From Saprospiraceae bacterium (GTDB lineage: Bacteria > Bacteroidota > Bacteroidia > Chitinophagales > Saprospiraceae), in the NCBI GenBank assembly GCA_026982695.1, contig JALSGS010000045.1:1-64000 (forward strand): a DNA stretch of 64,000 nucleotides, in the 5' to 3' direction. Numbering within the stretch: position 1 is the stretch's first letter; every line of letters starts with the position of its first letter. A program made the position numbers and the translations under genes. The notes under the pieces were generated by a model. The model searched no databases and had not been told where the DNA came from. It worked only from the letters and a program-made list of their open reading frames with translations. Of this stretch, positions 1 to 10,069 are shown piece after piece.

Positions 1-117
<117 letters not shown>

Positions 118-328
118 GTAAGATCTTACCCCCAAAGGGGCGACTTTACTATGGGCTCAGCTTGACTCCTAGTTCAAAAAGGAATCGACGAGAATCTTCA
201 CATATAGCTATTCTCTCCCAGCTGTCAATGAACTTTTCACCATCTAAGGCAACAAAACAACTTGACCAAAAGTTGTGTGCCTCAGAGGCTTTTTTCTATT
301 TCTGACCGCTCACTCCCGAACGGGGTCG

Positions 329-361
329 CAAAGGTAAACAACCCTTCTGTATACGGCCAAA
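329..361 (-). promoter_or_regulatory. rRNA promoter, gene-proximal
   Basis: On the minus strand a -33 TTTG (358-361) is followed after 21 bases by a -7 TACCTTTG (329-336), the Bacteroidota sigma-A pattern. It lies about 210 bases upstream of the mature 16S end. Confidence 0.75.
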
Positions 362-425
362 TTTCTTCACATTTTTTTTTCAATCAGCTACTTTTCACGG
401 CAACTCCCGCTTTCGGAAGCGGATG

Positions 426-456
426 CAAAGGTAAGGCAGTTTTGTCAATCCGCAAA
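426..456 (-). promoter_or_regulatory. rRNA promoter, distal
   Basis: The minus strand shows TTTG (453-456), a 19-base spacer, then TACCTTTG (426-433). With the copy at 329-361 it forms a tandem pair in the same direction, as is common for rRNA operons. Confidence 0.78.
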
Positions 457-692
457 GACTCTTGCTATTTTTTCATCAGCTTTTCACCATTGGCCATAGA
501 GCCACTTTAAATAGCACGTAGCTTTTTTCAAAAACTTATCCCTGCTCTGCTTGTCTCAAGTAAAAAAGAAATTTGGCCTGAAGTAAATCTATGTGACAAT
601 TTTTTTTTCACAAACCACCTCGCTTTGAAGCAGAAGCTTTGACACTTGTAGCTTTCTTTCACAGTACGAGAAAGTAATGATCAGCTTTCCAC

Positions 693-700
693 TATTTTTG
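693..700 (+). promoter_or_regulatory. serC -7 element
   Basis: TATTTTTG matches TAnnTTTG and sits 55 bases before the serC ATG at 755. No clear -33 TTTG precedes it. It also argues against the longer open frame that starts at 677, whose start would lie upstream of the transcript. Confidence 0.5.
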
Positions 701-754
701 CACCTCACTCATTTGTCGACACTCGTTTACATTTTCCACATCAAGCAATCAGAA

Positions 755-1831
755 ATGAAAAAGCACAACTTCAGTGCAGGTCCAGCTATCTTGCCGCAAG
801 AAGTATTTGCGCAAGCTGCTTCAGCCATTCGCGATTTTGAAGGCATGGGGCTTTCCATTTTAGAAATTTCGCACCGCAGCAAGGAGTTCACAGCAGTGAT
901 GGAAGAAGCCCAAGCATTAGTGCTTGAGTTAGCTAACCTGGATGCCGACGATTACGCAGTACTTTTCCTTGGTGGCGGTGCCAGTAGTCAGTTTTTTATG
1001 GTTCCCATGAATCTGATGGATGAAGGGCAAAGTGCCGCCTACATCAATACAGGCGCATGGGCTACTAAAGCCATCAAAGAAGCCAAGCTGTTTGGGCACG
1101 TATCGGTAGTTGCCTCGTCAGAAGACGATGCATTTACCTATATTCCCAAGGGATGGTCTGTACCTACTGATGCTCGCTATGTGCATATCACTACCAATAA
1201 CACCATTCGTGGTACGCAATACCACGCCTTACCTGACACAGGAGATGCGCCACTGGTAGCCGATATGTCGTCGGATATCTTCAGCCGGCCATTGGACTTT
1301 AGCCGTTTTGGGCTGTTTTATGCCGGTGCACAGAAGAACCTTGGCCCAGCAGGCGTGACGCTTGTAGTCGTTCGCAAAGATTTGGTGGGTCAGGTACGTC
1401 GGCAGCTTCCCACCATGCTCAACTACCAAACACATATCGACAAGGGCAGCATGTTCAATACCCCTCCTGTTTTTCCCATTTATACACTCATGCTCACATT
1501 GCGCTGGATCAAAAGCCAAGGTGGGCTAACTGCAATGGAAGTGCGCAACCGGGAAAAAGCCACATTGTTCTATTCGGAGCTCGATAGAAACCCACTCTTT
1601 CGGGGTACAGCTGTAGCTGAAGATCGCTCGTGGATGAATGCGACTTTCGTCTTGGAACGACCAGAGCTTGAGCAAGCATTTCTCCAGGCGTGTGAGGCAG
1701 CTGGCTGTGTAGGCCTCAAGGGGCATCGCTCTGTAGGAGGCTTTCGAGCATCGATGTATAACGCCATGGAGCTTGAAAGCGTACAAACACTTGTGGACGT
1801 CATGCGCGACTTTGCCGAAAAGCATGCATAA
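755..1831 (+). CDS. serC: Phosphoserine aminotransferase
   Basis: A PLP enzyme that converts 3-phosphohydroxypyruvate and glutamate to phosphoserine; it serves serine and possibly pyridoxine synthesis in the cytoplasm. The 358-residue product opens with the family signature [14 protein letters not shown]. It carries GGGASSQF in the substrate region and [10 protein letters not shown], whose Lys binds PLP. The C-terminal [18 protein letters not shown] segment is also typical. I start at ATG 755 because the frame upstream to 677 adds a non-homologous leader and crosses the promoter-like TATTTTTG. Length is normal for the family. The last codons contain one copy of the window's repeated TTTGCCGAA word (1811-1819). 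Confidence 0.96.
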   Translation: MKKHNFSAGPAILPQEVFAQAASAIRDFEGMGLSILEISHRSKEFTAVMEEAQALVLELANLDADDYAVLFLGGGASSQFFMVPMNLMDEGQSAAYINTGAWATKAIKEAKLFGHVSVVASSEDDAFTYIPKGWSVPTDARYVHITTNNTIRGTQYHALPDTGDAPLVADMSSDIFSRPLDFSRFGLFYAGAQKNLGPAGVTLVVVRKDLVGQVRRQLPTMLNYQTHIDKGSMFNTPPVFPIYTLMLTLRWIKSQGGLTAMEVRNREKATLFYSELDRNPLFRGTAVAEDRSWMNATFVLERPELEQAFLQACEAAGCVGLKGHRSVGGFRASMYNAMELESVQTLVDVMRDFAEKHA

Positions 1832-1929
1832 GAGTGCTCGAGCACATCATCGTGCAGGAAAGAACATGTACAGTTGCATTGAGTTCTGCGTTCACTGATT
1901 GATAGCGAGGTTTGCTATCACAGTGTGGA

Positions 1930-2712
1930 ATGGTGCATTTTAAAAAGCATCGGGCTATGCGCCAAGCTATAGAAACACACAAGTTTTTCATTGGCGCACA
2001 TGCCATAGCTGCTACGCTCTATTGGGAAAGGCGCAAAAGCGTTCGTTTTTCGCTCACGGCAAAAGGGCCTGTGATGCGAGCTCCGTACAGTTTGCCCTTG
2101 CAAAGCCGCACGGAGCTCATTGCACAGTTCGAGGTGTGGGTAACTCATAGCGTTTCCCAAAACGCACATTTACTTAGCCGATGGGGTTACCAGGCAAGAT
2201 GGCGAGATGGGGACGTACTACACCTCATGGGCATCCCCTTCGAGCTACGCATCTGTCCTCTAAGGGATCAGCTGCGCGCTCATGGCAGATTGTCTTTTGA
2301 CACTCAGCAAATCCAAATTCATCTACCTAAAGGCACCTCAGGCAAGCAGCGCATCGAGCTGCAACGACGCATACTACGGCAAGTGATCGCCAAGCATTTC
2401 TACCTACGCGTACACCAACGCGTCTTTCATCTCCATGAACGACACTTCAAAGCCAATTTGCAACGAGTGACTTTGCGCTATGCACATGCACGATGGGGCA
2501 GTTGTAGCCCACACAATGGTCACATCATGATCAATACACGCCTATTGCTGGCCCCCAAGCCCGTGCGCGAATACGTGATCATCCACGAGCTGGCACATTT
2601 GTGGTACCCTAATCACGCCAAAGCATTTTGGCATGCTGTCAGACAAGTCATGCCCGATTACGAATCGCACAAGCATTGGCTCCAACAACACGGCGCTACG
2701 CTGGATTTTTAA
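1930..2712 (+). CDS. YgjP-like (DUF45) zinc metallohydrolase
   Basis: Member of the DUF45/YgjP family of small SprT-like metalloproteins; substrate unknown. The C-terminal third shows IIHELAHLWYPNHAKAFW: an HExxH zinc motif followed by a PNH-x(4)-FW block, as in YgjP. Before it lies RVTLRYAHARWGSCS, another family hallmark (RWGSC). The N-terminal half aligns with the basic beta-rich part of the family. The start is uncertain: a TTG at 1912 and ATGs at 1930 and 1957 are in frame, and no strong ribosome site decides. I chose 1930. It follows serC by about 100 bases in the same direction and may share its transcript. Confidence 0.85.
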   Translation: MVHFKKHRAMRQAIETHKFFIGAHAIAATLYWERRKSVRFSLTAKGPVMRAPYSLPLQSRTELIAQFEVWVTHSVSQNAHLLSRWGYQARWRDGDVLHLMGIPFELRICPLRDQLRAHGRLSFDTQQIQIHLPKGTSGKQRIELQRRILRQVIAKHFYLRVHQRVFHLHERHFKANLQRVTLRYAHARWGSCSPHNGHIMINTRLLLAPKPVREYVIIHELAHLWYPNHAKAFWHAVRQVMPDYESHKHWLQQHGATLDF

Positions 2713-2975
2713 ATAATATTACCTTTCAAATTGTTAAATTTTGAGCTCTATCTATACTTCATTTTAACACATCCACTCTTGGCATTTAGACAATGGCGAT
2801 AATAATTCGCTTAAAATCAATACGACAGCGAATACATCTATCCTACACATCGTGAGAAAAGTTAACACACAACCCTCCAGCACAGCTCAGGCATGCCCTA
2901 TAAACTCGACACAACCTCACCTACTGCTTCGTCAAATGCACAAAGCGAAACTCTCCATAGCAAAAAGTCTTCACC

Positions 2976-5900
2976 ATGATGAGCTCCAAATTCTACTTCA
3001 CAGCCATATGGCCCACTTTAGCACTGTGGATCACAAGTGCCAGCTTTCTTTTGGCACAAGCCCCCCCATCTCATCTTCCACCATATACTTTCGGAATTAG
3101 CGCAGGCACCTCTTACCAGAGTAGTGATGTACGCATCGACCAAGGCGGATTGGGTCTCAGTGCATGGCTTGGTCGGGTCTATAGTACATCTGAGGCAGGC
3201 GTAGGCTTTGGATTACGCGGTCGTTTGTCTTATTCCAAATCTTTAGGTTTGGATCCCTTTCCCACCACGGCCATCAGCCAAAATGAAGCGCTCAATGGCG
3301 TGCGTGCACTTGACTACACGAACTATCCAGACGAGTTAGGGGTGGATCCTGGCTTTGTGTACTTCAATCACCGCACCGACCTAATTGAGCTAGCGGGTGA
3401 GGCTGTATTTACACTTAACAGGTTGCGCACACGAAACGGTCTGCATGTAGCCGTGTACGGTGGCTACGGACTCGATTGGTACCAAGTGCGCTATGACCAA
3501 GCAAGTGATGGCACACAACCATATTACAATCAATACGCTGAATTGGACCCCAATGCACCAAAATCGCAAATCCTCCAGGCCTTAGATCGGCAAATACTTG
3601 ATGGCGAATATGAAACACTAGCTGACGGATTTGAAGATGGACTGGGCAAGCTCAAGTTTATGCCTTCAGTGGGGATCGAGTTAGGCTTCAACCTCACCCC
3701 CAATCTCACCTTAATAGGCGGGCATCGCACGACCTTTTCAGGCACTGATCTGCTCGAGGGCCAGCAATGGGAAGTGCCTAATAACGATATTTTGCACTAT
3801 ACTACATTGGGGCTGGAATGGCGCATTCCTGCACGCCCGCGGGGCAAGCGCCCCCACATCCAGGTGATTGCACCCAACACTACGCCTTGGCAAAGCCCTT
3901 GGCCTGACGCCACCATCCGCGCGCGCATTCGGCACGTAACTGACCCAACGGATATTGGCTGCACACTCAATGGTCGCCCCTTACCTTTTGAGTTCTTTGG
4001 TGAACAATTTACTTGCCGAACTCCGCTACTCCCCGGCCGCAACGAAGTAGTGATTAGTGCAGCCAATGACTATGGCACCGATCGCGCTGTAGTGGTTATT
4101 CTCTACGAGCCATCAGTTGGGCCATCAGCTCCACCTGCAGCATACCGACCTGAAATACGCTTTATCCAGCCACCTCACGATGGCTTCGAGACCTATGAAG
4201 AGACTTTCACCCTACAAGCCGATGTGCTTCAAGTAGCTGATCGACGCGACATACAAGTATGGCACAACAATCACCCCACAGATGACTTTACCTTTTCTGC
4301 CGGCCGTCTTTCAGCAAAAGTGCGTCTACGCGAAGGTCGCAATACATTCCGCATTCGCGCCAGCAATCCAATTGGAGCTGCTGAAGTGACTCGTTCTGTT
4401 CAGTACATAGTGGTATGGCAAAAACCTGAAGTACACATTACCAAGCCATCAGCTGTCACACATTATACGACTCATAATAGTGCCATAATCAAGGCCACAG
4501 TCAAGCACGTGCGCGATCGCACAAACCTTAGACTGACAGTCAATGGACGCAATTGGCCACAATTCAGCTTCGACGGGCAGATGGTATACGCGGAAATCGA
4601 CCTTGCACCAGGCAGCAATCTGGTACGCCTCATCGCTACTAACGAGAGGGGTGAAGCATATGACGAACGCACTATTATCAAGCAAGACACACCTACCATG
4701 CCCGCACAAGGGCCCCGCATCACCTTTATACAGCCTGCCCAACCCCACACTACGCACGACCAACCTCAATATTTACTCATTGCCGAGATTGCACATGTGC
4801 GCTCACCACAGAACATCAAATTGCGCATCAATGGGCAGCGCATAGACCAGTTTGTATGGGATGGCCATACGCTCCGCAAACGCATTGACTTAGTAAACGG
4901 AGAAAATCACATCTGGATACGAGCCACCAATGACGAAGGCGCTGAGGAAGCCGAAGTACGCATTACGTATACAAACCCTGTACAGCTATCGCTAAAACCG
5001 AAGGTACAGATCCTAGCACCAATCGATGGAGCTATTGTACATGAGCCTCGGATCGAGCTCAAAGCTCAACTACGCCACGTGGCTAGTGATCAAGACGTTG
5101 AGTTATGGCTCGATGGCAAGGCCATCCCTTTTGCATTTGACACCTCATCTGGCAAGCTAAGCGCTACGCTTTCTTTACGCCGGGGGACACAGACTATTCG
5201 CCTCATAGGGCGCAATCCTCAAGGTAGCGCCGATGCAAGCATACACATCACTTACCAACCCATACCAACACCCACAGTACAAATCATCGAGCCACAGGGA
5301 GAAGAATTTAGCACGACAAGCTCACAAATACAGGTGCGTGCCAGGATTAGCGGAGTGGCAAAAAAAGACCAAATTGAGGTGCTCGTCAATGGGCGGAGTC
5401 ATCGCTCCTTCCAATGGCAAGCTACCACAGGTGATGTGCGATTCACATTGCCCCTCAAGCAAACATTTACGCGCATACACATAGAAGCACGCAACGAAGC
5501 CGGCATGGCTGCTGATGAAGTGGCGATACGCTACAAACCATCTACACCTCCTAGCGTCCAGATCGAAGCACCTTCCGACGGTACGATTACAAAAGCAACT
5601 TCCATACAAGTGCGGGCCCACATTAAAGGGGTAGCTCAGAAGCAACAAGTAAAGGTGATAGTCAATAACAAGCCCGTCTCCTTCCAGTTCTCGCCTATGG
5701 ATGGCAGTTGTGTAGCTGTCGTGCCTTTACGAGAGGGTGACAACACAGTTCGCATCGAAGCACACAATGAGGCTGGTAAGGCCAGCGATGTAGTACAGGT
5801 GATGGGACAAGTGAGCCATGCCCCCCAAGTACAAATTACTTTCCCCCAGCAAGACCATTACCGTATAGGGAAAGATCGCCTTACGGCAAAAGCCCAGCTC

Positions 5901-6950
5901 AAGTATGTAAAAGAATCGCGACAAATAGAGGTATACCTCAACAACAAGCCCATCTCTCAATTTCAATACGATGCAAAGAAGGGATTGCTGCGCATACCAA
6001 TCCAACTACGCGAAGGTGATAATCTATTGCGTATCCGAGCACGCACACAAGGTGGCGAAGCTTCGGATGAGGTAGTCGTCACCTACAAAGCACCACGCCC
6101 ACCGCAGATCGAGATCAAGGAGCCTGCCGAAGGGACCCGTGTGGCACAGTCCACCATCAAGCTGATTGCGCAAATACAACACGTAAGCTCGAAGAAAGCA
6201 CTTACACTCACGCTCAACGACAAACCCATACCCAACTTTACGTGGGACAGCCGCAGCGGCACATTGCGTGCTACTTTACAGCTACGAGAAGGCACCAACA
6301 CAATCGTACTACAAGCACGAAATGCCGATGGGCAGGCAAGCAAGCAAGTACAAGTATATTACAAGCAATCACAGCCCAAGCCAGTAGTTACTTTTGTACT
6401 GCCCGCCCGCAATGGCCTGAGAACCGATAAACCCCAAATCGACATACGCGCTACCATCAAACATGTATCGGGGCCCAAGCAAGTACAACTTTCACTCAAT
6501 GGCAACAAGCTCACCCAATTCCAATGGGATAGCCGCACACAAGCACTCATGGCTACGCTTGTACTAAAAGAAGGCGAAAATCTCGTGAAAGTGACGGCCA
6601 TCAACGAAGCGGGCAGCCATAGCCAAAGTCGAACAATTATTTATACCCCTCGCGCGAAGACGCCCTCTGTAGCCAAGCCAACTATCACGATCGAGTCGGT
6701 CTCACAACCTGTAACCAACCCTATGACGCCCAATAGTGCGCGCAGTACACTCATTGCTACGATCAAGGGCGTCAGCGACAAAAAGCAAATCCAGTTATTG
6801 GTCAACAATAAACCCACAAGCTTCAGTTTTCACCCTAAAGGCGGCAAGCTACAGGCTACTTTTAACCTAAAGCGTGGCCAGAACACCATTGTATTGCGCG
6901 CTACCAATAATGGTGGAACGGTAGAGAAAGTGCACCGACTTCAGTTTTGA
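2976..6950 (+). CDS. Outer-membrane-like domain fused to 11 Ig-like repeats
   Basis: A 1324-residue exported protein I cannot name. A signal peptide (about residues 1-28, ending SFLLAQA) precedes a glycine- and aromatic-rich region (about 30-285) with alternating beta patterns like a small outer-membrane barrel, including a GGYGLDWYQVRYD strand. From about 288 to the end there are 11 divergent repeats of about 90 residues. Each opens as x-P-x-(V/I)-x-I-x-x-P, has a central LNGKP-like turn, then REGxNxxRIxAxNxxG. These look like bacterial Ig-like beta sandwiches, similar to those in HYR or adhesin stalks. No T9SS C-terminal domain is visible; the last repeat ends the protein. A surface-anchored stalk is an inference. 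Confidence 0.8.
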   Translation: MMSSKFYFTAIWPTLALWITSASFLLAQAPPSHLPPYTFGISAGTSYQSSDVRIDQGGLGLSAWLGRVYSTSEAGVGFGLRGRLSYSKSLGLDPFPTTAISQNEALNGVRALDYTNYPDELGVDPGFVYFNHRTDLIELAGEAVFTLNRLRTRNGLHVAVYGGYGLDWYQVRYDQASDGTQPYYNQYAELDPNAPKSQILQALDRQILDGEYETLADGFEDGLGKLKFMPSVGIELGFNLTPNLTLIGGHRTTFSGTDLLEGQQWEVPNNDILHYTTLGLEWRIPARPRGKRPHIQVIAPNTTPWQSPWPDATIRARIRHVTDPTDIGCTLNGRPLPFEFFGEQFTCRTPLLPGRNEVVISAANDYGTDRAVVVILYEPSVGPSAPPAAYRPEIRFIQPPHDGFETYEETFTLQADVLQVADRRDIQVWHNNHPTDDFTFSAGRLSAKVRLREGRNTFRIRASNPIGAAEVTRSVQYIVVWQKPEVHITKPSAVTHYTTHNSAIIKATVKHVRDRTNLRLTVNGRNWPQFSFDGQMVYAEIDLAPGSNLVRLIATNERGEAYDERTIIKQDTPTMPAQGPRITFIQPAQPHTTHDQPQYLLIAEIAHVRSPQNIKLRINGQRIDQFVWDGHTLRKRIDLVNGENHIWIRATNDEGAEEAEVRITYTNPVQLSLKPKVQILAPIDGAIVHEPRIELKAQLRHVASDQDVELWLDGKAIPFAFDTSSGKLSATLSLRRGTQTIRLIGRNPQGSADASIHITYQPIPTPTVQIIEPQGEEFSTTSSQIQVRARISGVAKKDQIEVLVNGRSHRSFQWQATTGDVRFTLPLKQTFTRIHIEARNEAGMAADEVAIRYKPSTPPSVQIEAPSDGTITKATSIQVRAHIKGVAQKQQVKVIVNNKPVSFQFSPMDGSCVAVVPLREGDNTVRIEAHNEAGKASDVVQVMGQVSHAPQVQITFPQQDHYRIGKDRLTAKAQLKYVKESRQIEVYLNNKPISQFQYDAKKGLLRIPIQLREGDNLLRIRARTQGGEASDEVVVTYKAPRPPQIEIKEPAEGTRVAQSTIKLIAQIQHVSSKKALTLTLNDKPIPNFTWDSRSGTLRATLQLREGTNTIVLQARNADGQASKQVQVYYKQSQPKPVVTFVLPARNGLRTDKPQIDIRATIKHVSGPKQVQLSLNGNKLTQFQWDSRTQALMATLVLKEGENLVKVTAINEAGSHSQSRTIIYTPRAKTPSVAKPTITIESVSQPVTNPMTPNSARSTLIATIKGVSDKKQIQLLVNNKPTSFSFHPKGGKLQATFNLKRGQNTIVLRATNNGGTVEKVHRLQF

Positions 6951-6962
6951 ACTCTTTTTTAT

Positions 6963-7002
6963 GCAAAAAGACCATTGAATATGAACTAGTAGTCTTTTTT
7001 GC
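6963..7002 (+). terminator. Possible terminator after the Ig-repeat gene
   Basis: GCAAAAAGAC at 6963-6972 can pair with GTCTTTTTTGC at 6992-7002 across a 19-base loop, leaving a T-rich arm. The stem is A/T-rich and the loop long, so support is weak. Confidence 0.3.
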
Positions 7003-7226
7003 AAAAGCTTTGACCAAATTCACATGGGTAAAGTGACTTTTAGCACTTATAGAAAAGTGGAAAAATGCGTTTATGCATGAGCTAAAGAAAGCGTGTATAT
7101 TGCATAGATTGCTCTTCAATTGGGGCGTTGCCATATATCTTAAGCTGGCTGCTTCAATGCACGCTGCGCCAACGTGATCGATCCAGCAGTATACGCTCAT
7201 TTCACCTTGAACAACCAGACCAAAAG

Positions 7227-7778
7227 ATGAAACAGTTACTTCTGTGCTCTATTTTATGTACCTTCTCGCTACTAACTCTTTTCGCCCAACATGAAAGCAG
7301 CACATACTACACGCTTAATGCAAGCTTGGAAGTGCGCACTGTATGGCAAGGTGAAGTAGTGATCTTCCGCAGTCATGAAGTTTCCATCGCTTTAGACTAT
7401 GAAACTGCTGAGATGCGACTACACTTACCCGTACATTCTTTAGAAAGCGGTATAGAAGTACTCGACACGCGCTTGCGCAAAGAGGCTCCTGAGGAAATTG
7501 ATTTTACAGGGAAACTGGGGCTCGCATATATCAACACGAATAAACACCCGCCGATCGACCTAGAGTTTGAGGGTGTACTCGATTGGGATAGTCAGAAAGT
7601 GCCCATACGAGGCGAGGGGCAGCTACTCCACATTAATGATCAAGGACAGCTCGTAGCTTGTATGCTGGGCCTGGAGACTCGGATCAAAACTTCGCAGTTG
7701 GGCATAAAGGAGCCAGCACTGGCCGATGAGTTAGAGATTATACTCATTCAAGCACTCCTAGAACAAGACAAGAATTAA
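7227..7778 (+). CDS. YceI-like periplasmic protein
   Basis: A 183-residue secreted protein that resembles the YceI family, a periplasmic lipocalin-like fold that binds isoprenoid lipids. A signal peptide MKQLLLCSILCTFSLLTLFAQ is followed by alternating beta strands. It ends with a TSQLGI-type motif and has the family-like pattern of a short hydrophobic strand, a Lys/Glu loop (DTRLRKEAPEEIDF), then I/V-rich strands. The ATG at 7227 is chosen because it starts the signal peptide; the frame upstream to 7128 has no exported character. Family match is moderate, and exact function is unknown. It converges on icd across a shared terminator. Confidence 0.7.
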   Translation: MKQLLLCSILCTFSLLTLFAQHESSTYYTLNASLEVRTVWQGEVVIFRSHEVSIALDYETAEMRLHLPVHSLESGIEVLDTRLRKEAPEEIDFTGKLGLAYINTNKHPPIDLEFEGVLDWDSQKVPIRGEGQLLHINDQGQLVACMLGLETRIKTSQLGIKEPALADELEIILIQALLEQDKN

Positions 7779-7865
7779 TGCACTTTGCATAGCCCTTGGA
7801 ATAGCAGGCCCAATATGCTGCCTGGCAAAATATCTGTTTTTTCATGGGTCGCATCCACTCATAGC

Positions 7866-7900
7866 AAAGGGCTACTGGCCCCATGCCAGTAACCCTTTTT
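7866..7900. terminator. Bidirectional terminator between YceI-like gene and icd
   Basis: AAAGGGCTACTGGC pairs with GCCAGTAACCCTTT around a CCCAT-type loop, with one C/A mismatch. T-rich sequence follows on the plus strand and A-rich sequence precedes it, so it can serve both convergent genes. Confidence 0.8.
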
Positions 7901-8002
7901 GGCGAAAGCCCGCCATATAATATATAATACTCATACAACATACCTATCTACGACAAGCTTCCACCCTACAGTGCACTTAATAATGAGCGAAGCACCCATC
8001 AA

Positions 8003-9268
8003 CTACATGTTATGAATAATTTCAGTACCGAACTCCGAGCACTTCAGCAAAGTAGCGCCTTCCATTAGACGGTGAAAATCGTAGGTCACCCGCTTATTTC
8101 GGATAGCGCCCTCGATGCCCTTGATAATGAGGTCAGCTGCTTCATTCCAACCCAAGTAGCGGAACATCATCTCACCCGAAAGGATCACCGAGCTGGGATT
8201 GACTTTGTCAAGGCCGGCATATTTGGGCGCTGTACCATGTGTAGCCTCAAAGATGGCCTTGCCCGTCTCGTAATTGATGTTGGCACCTGGTGCAATGCCA
8301 ATGCCACCTACTTGTGCAGCCAATGCATCGGAAATATAGTCACCGTTTAGGTTGAGTGTGGCAATGACTGAATAGTCTGCCGGACGCAGCAAAATTTGCT
8401 GGAGGAAAGCATCGGCAATTACATCCTTCACGATGAGCTTGCCAGCAGCTTCGGCGTCGGCTTGCGCTTTATTGGCAGCCTCTTTGCCCTGTTCAGCGGC
8501 AATGCGGTCGTACTGAGCCCAAGTGAAGACTTTGTCGCTAAATTCGCGTTCGGCAAGCGCATAGCCCCATTCCTTGAATTTGCCTTCGGTAAATTTCATG
8601 ATGTTGCCCTTGTGCACCAAGGTAACAGAGGGCAAATTGTTTTCCAGGGCATAGTTGATTGCCGCGCGCACTAGGCGTTCGGTACCTTCTATAGAAACGG
8701 GCTTAACTCCAATAGAAGAGGTTTTGGGAAATCTAATCTTCGTCACGCCCATTTCCTCTTGCAAAAATTTGATCACTTTTTCACATTCTGGTGTACCCGT
8801 CAAATACTCGATACCAGCATAAATATCCTCGGTATTTTCGCGGAAAATGACCATGTTGACCAGCTCGGGATGCTTCACTGGAGTGGGCACTCCTTCAAAC
8901 CAACGCACGGGTCGTACACAAGCAAACAGGTCGAGGCGCTGACGCAAGGCTACGTTTAGCGATCGGATCCCCCCCCCTACAGGGGTAGTAAGTGGCCCTT
9001 TGATGGCTATTAGATATTCATCGATGGCATCAAGCGTAGCCTGGGGCAACCACTCACCTGTTTGATTATAAGCTTTCTCTCCTGCAAGGACCTCTTTCCA
9101 AACCACCTTGCGCTTTCCATTATAGGCCTTGTCCACAGCTGCATCGAAGACACGCACAGCAGCAGCCCAGATGTCCGGGCCAATGCCATCGCCCTCGATA
9201 AAGGGAATGATCGGATCATCGGGCACAACCAGTTTTCCTTGCTCAATGCGTACTTTTGTTCCACTCAT
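8003..9268 (-). CDS. icd: NADP-dependent isocitrate dehydrogenase
   Basis: The TCA-cycle enzyme that oxidises isocitrate to 2-oxoglutarate and CO2 with NADP. The 421-residue product begins with the Icd pattern [14 protein letters not shown]. It holds the substrate loop [18 protein letters not shown], whose Ser is the phosphorylatable residue in E. coli Icd. [17 protein letters not shown] and the C-terminal [18 protein letters not shown] and [12 protein letters not shown] blocks complete the match. Length and order are normal for the bacterial dimeric type. A -7 element lies 47-54 bases upstream of the ATG. No partner genes adjoin it. Confidence 0.97.
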   Translation of the reverse strand: MSGTKVRIEQGKLVVPDDPIIPFIEGDGIGPDIWAAAVRVFDAAVDKAYNGKRKVVWKEVLAGEKAYNQTGEWLPQATLDAIDEYLIAIKGPLTTPVGGGIRSLNVALRQRLDLFACVRPVRWFEGVPTPVKHPELVNMVIFRENTEDIYAGIEYLTGTPECEKVIKFLQEEMGVTKIRFPKTSSIGVKPVSIEGTERLVRAAINYALENNLPSVTLVHKGNIMKFTEGKFKEWGYALAEREFSDKVFTWAQYDRIAAEQGKEAANKAQADAEAAGKLIVKDVIADAFLQQILLRPADYSVIATLNLNGDYISDALAAQVGGIGIAPGANINYETGKAIFEATHGTAPKYAGLDKVNPSSVILSGEMMFRYLGWNEAADLIIKGIEGAIRNKRVTYDFHRLMEGATLLKCSEFGTEIIHNM

Positions 9269-9314
9269 GGCAAATCAAATTGAGTAATTGTTAATTGGAG
9301 GTTGTAAAACGGCG

Positions 9315-9322
9315 CAAAGGTA
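9315..9322 (-). promoter_or_regulatory. icd -7 element
   Basis: The minus strand reads TACCTTTG, a perfect TAnnTTTG. I see no TTTG at the usual -33 spacing. Confidence 0.6.
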
Positions 9323-9412
9323 AAGAATCGTCAAGCACTTATATGCCACGGCGCTGCAAGACGCTGCACAAATTATCTTCAAGACTCTTATGATACCATT
9401 TCAACCATTTCT

Positions 9413-10033
9413 ATGAGACCTCTTTTTATCCTGTTGGTAGCATCCACGTGTATGTATGGTAGCAGCGGCTGTAGCACATTCCGCCCCAACGGGCAGCCTG
9501 CTACAGCCTCGTCATGTACCACACAAGCGCGTATTGTCGATTACAGCGACCTGGATGGGTGCAGATTGTTGCTACAATTGGATGACGGCCGGCTGCTCTT
9601 ACCACAAAAGTGGCCTAAGGAATTTGTACCGCAAGCAGCGATGCGCGTCCGAATAGGCTTTGAAATAGTGCCTGAAGCTGTAAGTATCTGCATGGTGGAA
9701 GATGCAGTAGTACGCCTCAGCTGTATTGAGCCGCTCGAAGGTATCTCTGAACGCCCTCAACCACTGCCCTGTGCGTATACAAATAGCCCTTTTGAGGTGC
9801 CATGGATGAATCAAGCCTTAGACCGCTACAATCCCGAACGCATTGTGCGCTACACATGGCGCGATGGTTAGGTCTATCTATTTGAAGGGCAGCGGCAATG
9901 GGCATTATTCGATTGCCAGGGTACCCTGCTATGTACTACTGAGGGCACCCCGGCCGATAGGTGTCATCAGCGATACCTCAACCTATTAGGTAATGGACAG
10001 GTTATCTGGGTGGGCGAAGGAATGTGGGATTGA
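9413..10033 (+). pseudogene. Lipoprotein gene interrupted by one in-frame TAG
   Basis: An exported lipoprotein of unknown function. The ATG at 9413 opens a short signal peptide ending in a lipobox-like GSSGC. The frame stops at TAG 9869-9871 after 152 codons, ending RYTWRDG. The same frame then runs on for 53 more codons to TGA at 10031. It encodes VYLFEGQRQWALFDCQGTLL and a further Cys-containing stretch that reads as the natural continuation of the beta-rich domain. A single C-to-T change from CAG (Gln) would create this TAG. Either the gene is inactivated, the stop is read through, or the base is an error. It precedes ruvB by 36 bases. Confidence 0.75.
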
Positions 10034-10069
10034 GCCCTGTGGAATTGTACAAACCGACGATCTGTAGCA

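Larger units (their letters stand above)
118..754. other. rRNA operon leader and promoter region
   Basis: This 637-base stretch separates the leftward rRNA operon from the rightward serC gene. It holds two tandem leftward promoters (listed separately), a rightward -7 element for serC near 693, and A/T-rich sequence. I see no convincing gene. A short open frame at 262-510 overlaps both rRNA promoters and is not believable as a protein. Confidence 0.7.

Noticed and set aside
262-510. 82-codon open frame upstream of serC
   Set aside because: It covers both rRNA promoters on the other strand and shows no family character.
4449-4769. Antisense open frames inside the Ig-repeat gene
   Set aside because: They are shadows of a strongly biased repeat-coding strand, with no signals or recognisable sequence.
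4141-6950. Tandem DNA repeat or CRISPR-like array
   Set aside because: The periodicity is at protein level, about 90 residues, with strongly diverged DNA and no short identical repeats with spacers.
7896-7909. GGCGAAAGCC words at 7901, 42878 and 46224 as members of the dispersed 9-mer family
   Set aside because: They share the GAAA loop layout but swap the stem bases, so they do not contain the core TTTGCCGAA; three copies are too few to claim.
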